Below, piece after piece: positions 41,832 through 48,434 of a stretch of 48,434 nt of DNA. Position 1 is the first letter of the stretch. Each line of letters starts with the position of its first letter. Where the stretch lies: contig JALEZZ010000072.1 of the NCBI GenBank assembly GCA_022773585.1, positions 1 to 48,434 on the forward strand. The letters run 5' to 3'. This DNA comes from Selenomonas sp. Its GTDB lineage: Bacteria; Bacillota; Negativicutes; Selenomonadales; Selenomonadaceae. The translations under genes were made by a program, and so were the position numbers. The notes under the pieces are model-generated. The model saw only the letters and a list, made by a program, of their open reading frames with translations. It made no database searches and had not been told where the DNA came from.

Positions 41832-42833
41832 ATGCAGTTCAAGTTCAGTTTTTGTTCCATGAAGAAGATTGTCACTGCGGGACTGGCCGTCGTGATGTCG
41901 GCGGCGCTGCTCACGGGTTGCGGCGGTGGTGGCGGCGACCAGGCGGCGTCGAGCGGCGGCGGCAAGACGTTCCTGAACATCGGCACGGGCGGCACGGCCG
42001 GCACGTATTATCCGATCGGCGGCGCGATTGCCGAGATTTTGAACAATAAAATCGACGGCATGAACGCAAGTGCGCAGAGCACGGGCGCGACGGTCGCGAA
42101 TATCAACATGCTGAAGGATGGCTCTGTGGATATGGCCATTGTGCAGAACGATATCACGTATTACGCCGTCAATGGCACGGAGATGTTCAAGGACAAGAAG
42201 GTCACGAACCTCAAAGGCATCGCATCGCTTTATCCTGAGACCTGCCAGTTCGTGACGCTCGACAGCACGGGCATCAAGACGATTGCAGACCTCAAGGGCA
42301 AGCGCGTCGCGGTTGGCGCTGCTGGCTCCGGCGCTGAGGCGAATGCGCGCCAGATTCTCGAAGCTTATGGCATCACGTATGATGACATCCAGGTGCAGTA
42401 CCTCTCCTTCGGCGAAGGCGCAAGCGCCCTCAAAGACGGTAACGTCGATGCCGCGTTCCTGACGGCGGGCTTCCCGACGGCAGCGGTGCAGGACATCTCC
42501 TCGCAGAACAAGATCCGTCTGCTCCCGGTCGATCCGGCCAAAGCGGATGAGCTGATTGCAAAGTATCCGTTCTACACGAAGACGACGATTCCGGCTGGCA
42601 CGTATCAGGGCTTTGACGAAGACGTCCAGACCATTTCCGTCATGGCAATGCTCGTTGTCAACGACAAGGTCGATGACAAGCTCGGCTATGAAATCACGAA
42701 AGCTATCTTCTCGAACCTCGACCGCATCCAGGCAGCCCATGCCGTCGGCAAGATGATCTCGAAAGAGAATGCCGAGAAGGGCATGTCGCTTGACATGAAC
42801 GCTGGCGCAAAGAAGTTCTTTGACGAAAAGTAA
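41832..42833 (+). CDS. TAXI-family TRAP transporter substrate-binding lipoprotein
   Basis: 333 residues from ATG 41832, with GGAGG seven bases upstream. The signal peptide ends ALLTGC, a lipobox, followed by a Gly-rich linker. The TAXI core is FLNIGTGGTAGTYYPIGGAI, with ALKDGNVDAAFLTAGFPTAA later. It captures a carboxylate-type substrate for the permease two genes downstream; the substrate cannot be told from sequence. Confidence 0.93.
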   Translation: MQFKFSFCSMKKIVTAGLAVVMSAALLTGCGGGGGDQAASSGGGKTFLNIGTGGTAGTYYPIGGAIAEILNNKIDGMNASAQSTGATVANINMLKDGSVDMAIVQNDITYYAVNGTEMFKDKKVTNLKGIASLYPETCQFVTLDSTGIKTIADLKGKRVAVGAAGSGAEANARQILEAYGITYDDIQVQYLSFGEGASALKDGNVDAAFLTAGFPTAAVQDISSQNKIRLLPVDPAKADELIAKYPFYTKTTIPAGTYQGFDEDVQTISVMAMLVVNDKVDDKLGYEITKAIFSNLDRIQAAHAVGKMISKENAEKGMSLDMNAGAKKFFDEK

Positions 42834-43325
42834 ATGAAGGCAAGAAAGGTTTTTTTGGCCATCGTTGCAGCAATGGCGCTGCTCGCTTGGCAGCTTTTGC
42901 AGCCGATATTCTTGGTGCAAGGCGGGGGGCGGACGCTCCTCGCCTTGCCTGTTTCCAAGCCGCAAGCGTTTACCGTCCGTTTCATTCATTCCGTGCAGAA
43001 GACGCCCGTTGAGGAAGAACTCGTCGCGGACGCCGAGGCACGGGATGGGGCAGGGGAGTTCCGGCTGCTCCGGACGCGCTACCAGTCGTTCGGTGTCGGT
43101 TTGCCGTTCATGGAGAGTGAAGGGGAGTTTCATGAGGAAGGCGACTATTTTGTCTTCGACCACATGGACCGTCATTTCTCCGCGCTCTCGCTCAGGACGG
43201 GCGTCGGCACGCAGCTGACGCTCCGCGCGGCAGGCCGGACGCTCCGGCTCTACGAGATGTTTCCCCCGGGGGAGAGAATCGACCTCTCCATCGCGCCCGC
43301 GTATGAGGCGCTATCCGGGCGATAA
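42834..43325 (+). CDS. DUF1850 protein of the TRAP operon
   Basis: 163 residues starting right after the binding-protein stop (TAAATG). An N-terminal hydrophobic segment (about 4-25) is followed by a short beta-rich domain with FTVRFIHSVQKTPVEEEL, typical of DUF1850. These proteins recur in TAXI-TRAP operons; the role is unknown, probably as a small periplasmic or membrane-tethered accessory. Confidence 0.85.
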   Translation: MKARKVFLAIVAAMALLAWQLLQPIFLVQGGGRTLLALPVSKPQAFTVRFIHSVQKTPVEEELVADAEARDGAGEFRLLRTRYQSFGVGLPFMESEGEFHEEGDYFVFDHMDRHFSALSLRTGVGTQLTLRAAGRTLRLYEMFPPGERIDLSIAPAYEALSGR

Positions 43326-43358
43326 GAAAGGATTTCCTGCAAGAAAGGAATGTTTTTT

Positions 43359-45299
43359 ATGCAAGAAGATATGATTGACAAGCAAAAGGCGGAGGAGGTG
43401 CTGAAGAAGTACGACAAGGACTCGGACACGATGGAGTACAAGGGCATCATGGCGAAGATTGTCTCCGCCATCGCCATCACGTTCTCCATCTTCCAGCTCT
43501 ACACGGCGACGTTCGGCGTGCTTGACGCGCAGCTGCAGCGTGCCGTGCACCTCGGCTTTGGCCTTGCGCTCGTCTATCTGCTGTATCCGACGCGGAAAAG
43601 CTGGTCGCGCACGAAGCTCCATCCGCTCGACCTCTTGCTCGCCATCCTCGGCGCGGCGGCACCGGCATACATCCTGATCGAGTACAAGGAGCTCGTGCTG
43701 CGTTCGGGCCTCGTGTCGACGCCGGACCTCGTGGTCGGCATCATCGGCATCCTGCTCGTCGTCGAGGCAACGCGTCGCGTCGTCGGCATCCCGATGGTCA
43801 CGGTCGTCCTGCTGTTCCTTGCCTATGCGTTTGCCGGGCCGTACATGCCGGGCGTGCTCGCGCATCGCGGCTTGACGCTCTCGCAGCTCGTCGGCCACCT
43901 CTACTTCACGACGGAGGGCATCTTCGGCATCCCGCTCGGCGTTTCCTCGACGTTCATCTTCCTGTTCATCCTGTTCGGTGCGTATCTCGAGTCGACAGGC
44001 CTCGGCAAGTTCTTCATCGACCTCGCGAACAGCATCGCAGGCTGGGCGAGCGGCGGCCCGGCAAAAGTCGCCGTCCTGTCTTCGGGCCTCATGGGCACGG
44101 TTTCCGGCAGTTCCGTCGCGAACGTCGTCGGCACGGGCTCGCTGACGATCCCGATGATGAAGAAGCTCGGCTATCACAAGAATTTCGCAGGCGCCGTCGA
44201 AGCGGCAGCTTCCACGGGCGGCCAGCTGATGCCGCCGGTCATGGGCGCAGCCGCGTTCCTGATGGCAGAGTTCGTCGGCGTGCCGTACATTGACATCGTC
44301 AAGGCGGCCGTCATCCCGGCGCTCCTGTATTTCACGGGCGTCTGGCTCGGCGTTCATTTTGAAGCGAAGCGCAGCAACCTCAAAGGCCTGCCGCGTGAAC
44401 AGCTGCCGAAGATGAGTCGCCTGCTTGTTGAGCGCGGCCACCTCGCGATTCCTCTCGTCGTCATCGTCTACCTGCTCGTGACGGGCTACACGCCGATGCG
44501 TGCGGCGCTCGTCGCCATCGTGCTCTCCATCATCTGCTCGGCACTCCGCAAGTCGACGCGTATGAAGCCCATCGAGATTGTCCGCGGTCTTGACAAAGGT
44601 GCGCGCAACGTGCTTTCCGTCCTCGTCGCCTGCGCTTCGGCAGGTATCGTCATCGGCGTCGTCACGAAGACGGGCGTCGGCCTCAAGCTCGCGTCCGGCC
44701 TGCTGACGCTCTCGGGCGGCATGCTGCTGCCGACGATGTTCTTCACGATGATCACGGCCATCGTGCTCGGCATGGGCGTGCCGACGACGGCGAACTACGT
44801 CATCACCTCGACGATTGCGGCACCGGCCATCATCCAGATGGGCGTCCCCGTGCTCGCGGCGCATATGTTCGTCTTCTACTTCGGCATCATCGCCGATGTC
44901 ACGCCGCCGGTCGCGCTTGCAGCGTTTGCTGGTGCCGGCATCGCGGGCGGCAATGCCCTGAGGACAGGTGTCAATGCGGCGAAGCTCGCCATCGCGGCGT
45001 TCATCATCCCGTACATGTTCGTGCTCTCGCCGGTCATCCTCATGATTGACGCGACGATCCCAGGCCTCATCTCGACGACCGTCACGGCCATCATCGGCAT
45101 GATTGCGCTCTCGTCGGCTCTCATCGGCTACCTCGCCGACAACTGCCGCATCTACGAGCGCATCCTCCTGATTGTTGGCGGCCTGCTGCTCATCGACCCA
45201 GGCATGGTGACTGACCTCACTGGCATCGCCATCTTTGCCGTCGTGCTGTTCTTCCAGCTCGGCCGGAAAAAGAAGCGTGCGAATATGCTGGAGGCGTAA
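43359..45299 (+). CDS. TRAP transporter fused permease (4TM-12TM)
   Basis: 646 residues from ATG 43359, preceded by AAAGGA eight bases upstream. A soluble acidic start leads into about four helices (small DctQ-like part), then the large DctM-like part with about 12 helices, including GTVSGSSVANVVGTGSLTIP, ASTGGQLMPPVMGAAAFLMA and GMGVPTTANYVITSTIAAPA. It uses a sodium or proton gradient with the TAXI binding protein. Confidence 0.94.
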   Translation: MQEDMIDKQKAEEVLKKYDKDSDTMEYKGIMAKIVSAIAITFSIFQLYTATFGVLDAQLQRAVHLGFGLALVYLLYPTRKSWSRTKLHPLDLLLAILGAAAPAYILIEYKELVLRSGLVSTPDLVVGIIGILLVVEATRRVVGIPMVTVVLLFLAYAFAGPYMPGVLAHRGLTLSQLVGHLYFTTEGIFGIPLGVSSTFIFLFILFGAYLESTGLGKFFIDLANSIAGWASGGPAKVAVLSSGLMGTVSGSSVANVVGTGSLTIPMMKKLGYHKNFAGAVEAAASTGGQLMPPVMGAAAFLMAEFVGVPYIDIVKAAVIPALLYFTGVWLGVHFEAKRSNLKGLPREQLPKMSRLLVERGHLAIPLVVIVYLLVTGYTPMRAALVAIVLSIICSALRKSTRMKPIEIVRGLDKGARNVLSVLVACASAGIVIGVVTKTGVGLKLASGLLTLSGGMLLPTMFFTMITAIVLGMGVPTTANYVITSTIAAPAIIQMGVPVLAAHMFVFYFGIIADVTPPVALAAFAGAGIAGGNALRTGVNAAKLAIAAFIIPYMFVLSPVILMIDATIPGLISTTVTAIIGMIALSSALIGYLADNCRIYERILLIVGGLLLIDPGMVTDLTGIAIFAVVLFFQLGRKKKRANMLEA

Positions 45300-45320
45300 A
45301 AGCTCATTGATTTCATAAGA

Positions 45321-45366
45321 AAAGACAACCGCCGGTGCGATTTTGCTCGCACCGGCGGTTGTCTTT
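45321..45366. terminator. Bidirectional terminator between the TRAP operon and reverse rubrerythrin
   Basis: Perfect 20-bp stem AAAGACAACCGCCGGTGCGA (45321-45340) and its complement at 45347-45366 with loop TTTTGC. The A-rich 5' arm and T-rich 3' arm make it usable by both convergent genes. Confidence 0.9.
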
Positions 45367-45380
45367 ATGAGGCGAGATTC

Positions 45381-45926
45381 TTATTTGCCGAAATAGCGGT
45401 CATGGAGACCCTTGAAGCCGCAGCCATGGCGGGCTTCGTCTTTGCACATCTCATGAACCGTGTCGTGGATGGCGTCGAGGTTGAGCTTCTTGGCGAGCGT
45501 GGCGAGGTCTTTCTTGCCAGCGCAAGCGCCGTGCTCGGCATCGATGCGCATCTCGAGGTTCTTCTTCGTGGAGTCGGTGAGGACTTCGCCGAGGAGCTCT
45601 GCGAACTTCGCAGCATGCTCGGCTTCCTCGAATGCATAGCGCTTGAAGGCCTCAGCGATTTCCGGATAGCCTTCGCGGTCTGCCTGGCGGCTCATGGCGA
45701 GGTACATGCCGACTTCGGAGCATTCGCCCGTGAAGTTCTGGCGCAGGCCCTCGAGAACTTTTTCATCGACGCCCTTGGCGACGCCGACGCGATGCTCATC
45801 CGCGAACGTCAGGTCGCCGGACTGTTCGACGAATTTCGAGGCCGGTGCATGGCAGATCGGGCACTCTTTCGGGGGCTCGTTGCCTTCATAGACATAACCG
45901 CAGACGCTGCAAACAAATTTCTTCAT
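45381..45926 (-). CDS. Reverse rubrerythrin (N-terminal rubredoxin domain)
   Basis: 181 residues. The rubredoxin-type site comes first: [10 protein letters not shown] with CPICHAPAS, then the diiron four-helix domain with [28 protein letters not shown] and [12 protein letters not shown], plus [13 protein letters not shown]. The reversed order relative to classic rubrerythrin is typical of clostridial NADH peroxidase-type proteins that detoxify oxygen and peroxide. This fits an anaerobe. Confidence 0.92.
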   Translation of the reverse strand: MKKFVCSVCGYVYEGNEPPKECPICHAPASKFVEQSGDLTFADEHRVGVAKGVDEKVLEGLRQNFTGECSEVGMYLAMSRQADREGYPEIAEAFKRYAFEEAEHAAKFAELLGEVLTDSTKKNLEMRIDAEHGACAGKKDLATLAKKLNLDAIHDTVHEMCKDEARHGCGFKGLHDRYFGK

Positions 45927-46252
45927 GTTTTCGTCCTCCTACTATATGATGATGGGAGCCATCGGCCGCATCTTGCTCTCGGCGATGGCGGTTGAACTTT
46001 GTTGTTGGCTTTATTATAAAGCATGGACGATGGAAAGAAAAAGCTGGAATTCAGCGATGAAATAAAAATAGCGCCCGCATGCTTGCAAATGCTTCGTAAA
46101 TCTTGCTTCATCGCACTTTATAAAGAAAATGATATTAGAAAAGAATAATTATTGATTATTGACGCATGGAAACTCCTTCCAATGGAGTCTTTTTGATGGT
46201 ATAATGATGGACTAGAATGAGAAAAAGTATGTGAGAAGGGGATACGACACAC
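45927..46252. other. Gene-free divergent region between reverse rubrerythrin and tsaE
   Basis: 326 bases, AT-rich compared with the surroundings. It holds a minus-strand TATAAT (46018-46013) with a poor -35 for the rubrerythrin gene, and a plus-strand TATAAT (46200-46205), also with a poor -35, for tsaE. No open frame or structured RNA was recognised; a short ACTCC/GGAGT hairpin before the second -10 is too weak to call. Confidence 0.4.
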
Positions 46253-46729
46253 ATGTTTACGCGAATCACGAAGTCGGCTGCCGAAACGGCCCGGCTCGCA
46301 CAGATGGTTGGCAAGAAGCTGCATGAAGGGACGGTTGTCTGCCTCGACGGTGATCTCGGCGCGGGAAAGACGCTGTTCGTCCAGAACGTTGCACAGATGC
46401 TCGGCATCGAGGGTGAGGTCACGAGCCCGACGTTCAATCTCATGAATGTCTATGAGGGCATCTGCCGCGTCTATCATTTCGATCTCTATCGGCTCGAGAG
46501 CGCGGAGGAGCTCGACGACATCGGCTTCTATGAATATACGGAGGAACCGGACGGCATCGTCTTCATCGAGTGGTCGGACAAGTTCCCCGAGGAACTGCCC
46601 GAGGACTACATCGCCATCCGCTTCGAGCGCACGGGTGGCGCGTCGGATGAGCGGAAGATTACATTCCGCTGCGTGGGCGAAGAGTTCGAGGATGATTTGA
46701 AGGAGATGGAAGAGTTTTGCCGATTCTGA
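46253..46729 (+). CDS. tsaE: tRNA t6A37 synthesis ATPase TsaE
   Basis: 158 residues with Walker A GDLGAGKTLF and the downstream GEVTSPTFNLMNVYEG and YHFDLYRLES motifs. It supports TsaD/TsaB in forming threonylcarbamoyladenosine in tRNA. It overlaps tsaB by 13 bases. Confidence 0.95.
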   Translation: MFTRITKSAAETARLAQMVGKKLHEGTVVCLDGDLGAGKTLFVQNVAQMLGIEGEVTSPTFNLMNVYEGICRVYHFDLYRLESAEELDDIGFYEYTEEPDGIVFIEWSDKFPEELPEDYIAIRFERTGGASDERKITFRCVGEEFEDDLKEMEEFCRF

Positions 46730-47535
46730 GCCTAGATACATCGACGCAGGTTTCAAGCGTCGCGGTGCTGAAAGAGGGGCGCCTCGCGGCGGAAATCACG
46801 ATGCAGGCGAAGCTGACGCATTCGGAGACGCTGCTGCCGCACATCGAGCAGGCGCTCCGTATGGCGGGCGTGAAAAAGGAAGATCTGACGGGAATTGCCG
46901 TGAGCATCGGGCCGGGCTCGTTCACGGGGCTCCGCATCGGGCTCGCGGCCGCGAAGGCGATGAGCTATGCGCTCAAAATTCCGATTATCGGCGTGCCGAG
47001 CCTTGAGGCGCTGGCGCTTCATTATCGCGTGCCGGGTGTGACGATTTTCGCGCTGATGGATGCGCAGAAGAAGAATGTCTACGTCGAGCAGCTCGCATGG
47101 CAGCGCGAGGGAAGCGACCTCGCGCTCGTGGTGCAGTCGCCTGTTGAAGTGCAGCCGCTTGCGGATGTGCTCGCCGAGGCGGGAAAGCTTGCGGCAGACG
47201 GCCAGACGGTCGTGCTCGTCGGCGACATCGTGCAGAAGCGGTTCGCGGGCAAGGATGGCCGGGCGACGGGCAAGATGCCGCTGCCCGATGGTGTGCTGCT
47301 GCCGCCGCCAGAGCTCGTGCTGCCGCGCGCTTCGCATGTGGCCTGTCTCGGTGCCGAGCGTCTCGCGAAGGGCGAGGCCGACAATGTCATGGACCTCGAG
47401 CCCATCTACATCCGGAAGAGCGAGGCGGAGCTGCTGTGGGCGAAGCATCATGCGGACGATGAGAATACGGTCGTCGATAATGAAAAGACGCTCGCCGCTG
47501 ACGAGGCGCATGGCCGCCGTGAGGTGTCGCGATGA
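46717..47535 (+). CDS. tsaB: tRNA t6A37 synthesis protein TsaB
   Basis: 272 residues from TTG 46717 (ILSLDTSTQVSSVAVL), inside the end of tsaE. The ASKHA-type fold has TGIAVSIGPGSFTGLRIGLA, the TsaB hallmark. The C-terminal tail (DDENTVVDNEKTLAADEA) is long and acidic. It is the dimerisation partner of TsaD, whose gene is not in the window. It overlaps rimI by four bases. Confidence 0.94.
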   Translation: MPILSLDTSTQVSSVAVLKEGRLAAEITMQAKLTHSETLLPHIEQALRMAGVKKEDLTGIAVSIGPGSFTGLRIGLAAAKAMSYALKIPIIGVPSLEALALHYRVPGVTIFALMDAQKKNVYVEQLAWQREGSDLALVVQSPVEVQPLADVLAEAGKLAADGQTVVLVGDIVQKRFAGKDGRATGKMPLPDGVLLPPPELVLPRASHVACLGAERLAKGEADNVMDLEPIYIRKSEAELLWAKHHADDENTVVDNEKTLAADEAHGRREVSR

Positions 47536-48038
47536 CGGCGGCGAAACTCTCCTTCCGCAAGATGGTGCCGGACGATGCCGATGCGGTCGCGCGGGTCGAG
47601 GAGGCCTGCTTTCCCGTGCCGTGGTCGCGCGAGTCGTTCTGGCGCGAGGCGTCAAATGAGAACACGTCGTACATCCTCGCCATCGACGAGGCGACGGGCG
47701 AGGTCGTCGGCTATGCGGGCTGCTGGATTCTCGCGGACGAAGCGCAGATCACGAACGTCGCGATCCTGCCAGCCTTTCGCGGATGTGGCGCGGGCACGCA
47801 GCTCATGGCCGCGAGCATCGCGGCGGCCGTGAAGCGCGGTGCGATGGCGATGACACTCGAAGTGCGTCCGTCGAATGCGCCTGCGCTTGCGCTCTATCAT
47901 CATTTTGATTTTGAGGAGGCGGGCCGGCGCAAAGGATACTACAGTGACAATGGCGAGGACGCCATCATCATGTGGAATACAAAGCTGGCTAAAACTTTTT
48001 CTCGCCATTCTCTAGATTTTCTAAGATTTGTTTCGTAA
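47532..48038 (+). CDS. rimI: Ribosomal protein S18 alanine N-acetyltransferase
   Basis: 168 residues of GNAT fold. RVEEACFPVPWSRESFWREA, then ITNVAILPAFRGCGAGTQLM (acetyl-CoA loop R-x2-G-x-G/A) and LEVRPSNAPALALYHHFDFE are RimI-like. The tail after MWNTKL (KTFSRHSLDFLRFVS) is atypical. tsaE-tsaB-rimI is a common order. Confidence 0.9.
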   Translation: MTAAKLSFRKMVPDDADAVARVEEACFPVPWSRESFWREASNENTSYILAIDEATGEVVGYAGCWILADEAQITNVAILPAFRGCGAGTQLMAASIAAAVKRGAMAMTLEVRPSNAPALALYHHFDFEEAGRRKGYYSDNGEDAIIMWNTKLAKTFSRHSLDFLRFVS

Positions 48039-48061
48039 AATGGACATAGTTTCATTCGGGA

Positions 48062-48090
48062 TTGACAGATAATGCAGAAACTGTTATCTT
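48062..48090 (+). promoter_or_regulatory. Candidate promoter of the truncated chemoreceptor gene
   Basis: TTGACA (48062-48067), a 17-base spacer and TATCTT (48085-48090). Transcription would begin near 48097, at the start of a possible structured leader: CCGCA (48096-48100) with TGCGG (48146-48150), enclosing CGCTCTT/AAGAGCG (48114-48120 with 48128-48134). Confidence 0.4.
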
Positions 48091-48168
48091 GACAGCCGCA
48101 ACTTGCTGGAAAGCGCTCTTTGTGGGGAAGAGCGTTGCAAAGGAATGCGGAGTAAGGAGTAAGGCTCT

Positions 48169-48294
48169 ATGGGGATCAAGAAGAAATTTCTGCTGCTGAC
48201 GGCCGTTGTCGGCGTACTGCTGGCGGTCGTCTCATTCCTGGGGTATTTCATGGCGCAGCGCGCGCTCGATGCGAGCATCGCGGGAGAAATCTAG
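48169..48294 (+). pseudogene. Methyl-accepting chemotaxis/sensor protein N-terminus, cut by an insertion
   Basis: 41 codons (MGIKKKFLLLTAVVGVLLAV then VSFLGYFMAQRALDASIAGE) followed by TAG. A short basic start, one membrane helix and the beginning of a periplasmic helix are typical of the first 40 residues of chemoreceptors or HAMP sensors. The stop falls where an ISL3-like end begins (48294-48295), so the gene is probably interrupted, not naturally short. Confidence 0.6.
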
Positions 48295-48434
48295 GTTCAA
48301 TCACAAAACTTGTGGGATTGAATAGTTTCGAAGAATAATTCATGTTGTCAAAAAAGAAGACATCCGCTAAGATGTGGAAATGCATATCGACAATGTAAAT
48401 CCACACAAAGGAATGTCCTCTCCATGGATTATAT
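48295..48434 (+). mobile_element. Start of an ISL3-like insertion sequence (runs off the window edge)
   Basis: The end begins GGTTCAATCACAAAACTTGT, then GGGATTGAAT, closely resembling the inverted end of the left-edge element (303-331): both share GG-TCAATCA and TGTGGGAT-GAAT. An ATG at 48424 opens MDYI.. at the last bases, as a transposase start might, but only four codons are visible. Confidence 0.5.

Noticed and set aside
43311..44864. Minus-strand open frame of 517 codons opposite the TRAP permease
   Set aside because: Antisense shadow, His/Asp/Arg-rich, no domain.
45321..45366. Small inverted-repeat mobile element after the TRAP operon
   Set aside because: A perfect 20-bp stem with A and T tracts between convergent genes is best explained as a bidirectional terminator.
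1..48434. CRISPR array, tRNA or rRNA genes
   Set aside because: No regularly spaced direct repeats of 25-40 bases and no tRNA or rRNA motifs were recognised on reading; no scanning program was run.

Overview
The window looks like part of the chromosome of a high-GC diderm Firmicute (class Negativicutes, probably a Selenomonadaceae member such as Selenomonas or Mitsuokella; this placement is inference). The housekeeping gene order is Firmicute-like: scpB/scpA, recN-argR-nadK-tlyA-dxs-ispA-xseBA-nusB, the Asp23/AmaP/DUF2273 trio, and ireB-ruvX-DUF1292-mltG-trmR-U32. One gene nevertheless encodes a beta-barrel that ends in Phe, as outer-membrane proteins do.

Layout. 1-331 is the tail of an ISL3-type insertion sequence. 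383-26973 is almost entirely minus-strand core genes: mutS2, two U32 peptidase-like proteins, an exported RelA/SpoT-like protein, segregation proteins, a site-2 protease, a Nudix hydrolase, DNA repair, isoprenoid and NAD enzymes, envelope-stress proteins, EF-P, an aminopeptidase, aroQ, acylphosphatase and mltG. A complete DDE-transposase IS (26987-28461) sits directly upstream of the ireB ribosome binding site. Plus-strand radA follows.

30173-41624 is the most interesting region. It is a tightly overlapping pel-type exopolysaccharide operon: pelD (inactive SDR + membrane + GAF + degenerate GGDEF), pelE, a PelA-type deacetylase, pelF and pelG. A translationally coupled gene follows for a long periplasmic coiled coil joined to a predicted outer-membrane barrel, then a separate GH114/GH166-like glycosidase lipoprotein, then a strong terminator. 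Synthesis would be controlled by c-di-GMP through PelD. The polymer would be made and exported by PelF/PelG with PelD/E, trimmed by the deacetylase and hydrolase, and probably passed through an outer-membrane channel unrelated to PelB/PelC. That last role is inferred from position and architecture.

After the terminator come a TAXI-type TRAP transporter operon (binding protein, DUF1850 protein, fused permease), a convergent reverse rubrerythrin, and tsaE-tsaB-rimI. The window closes with a chemoreceptor-like gene cut after 41 codons by what looks like another ISL3-type end.

A second theme is a family of GC-rich palindromic interspersed repeats, often paired as inverted units. They lie between genes, are read through in frame inside the large U32 gene (two places), and are nested with a 238-bp MITE-like element that has perfect 18-bp ends and a 10-bp target duplication. 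A 191-nt structured RNA candidate with 6S-RNA-like geometry lies at 6907-7097.
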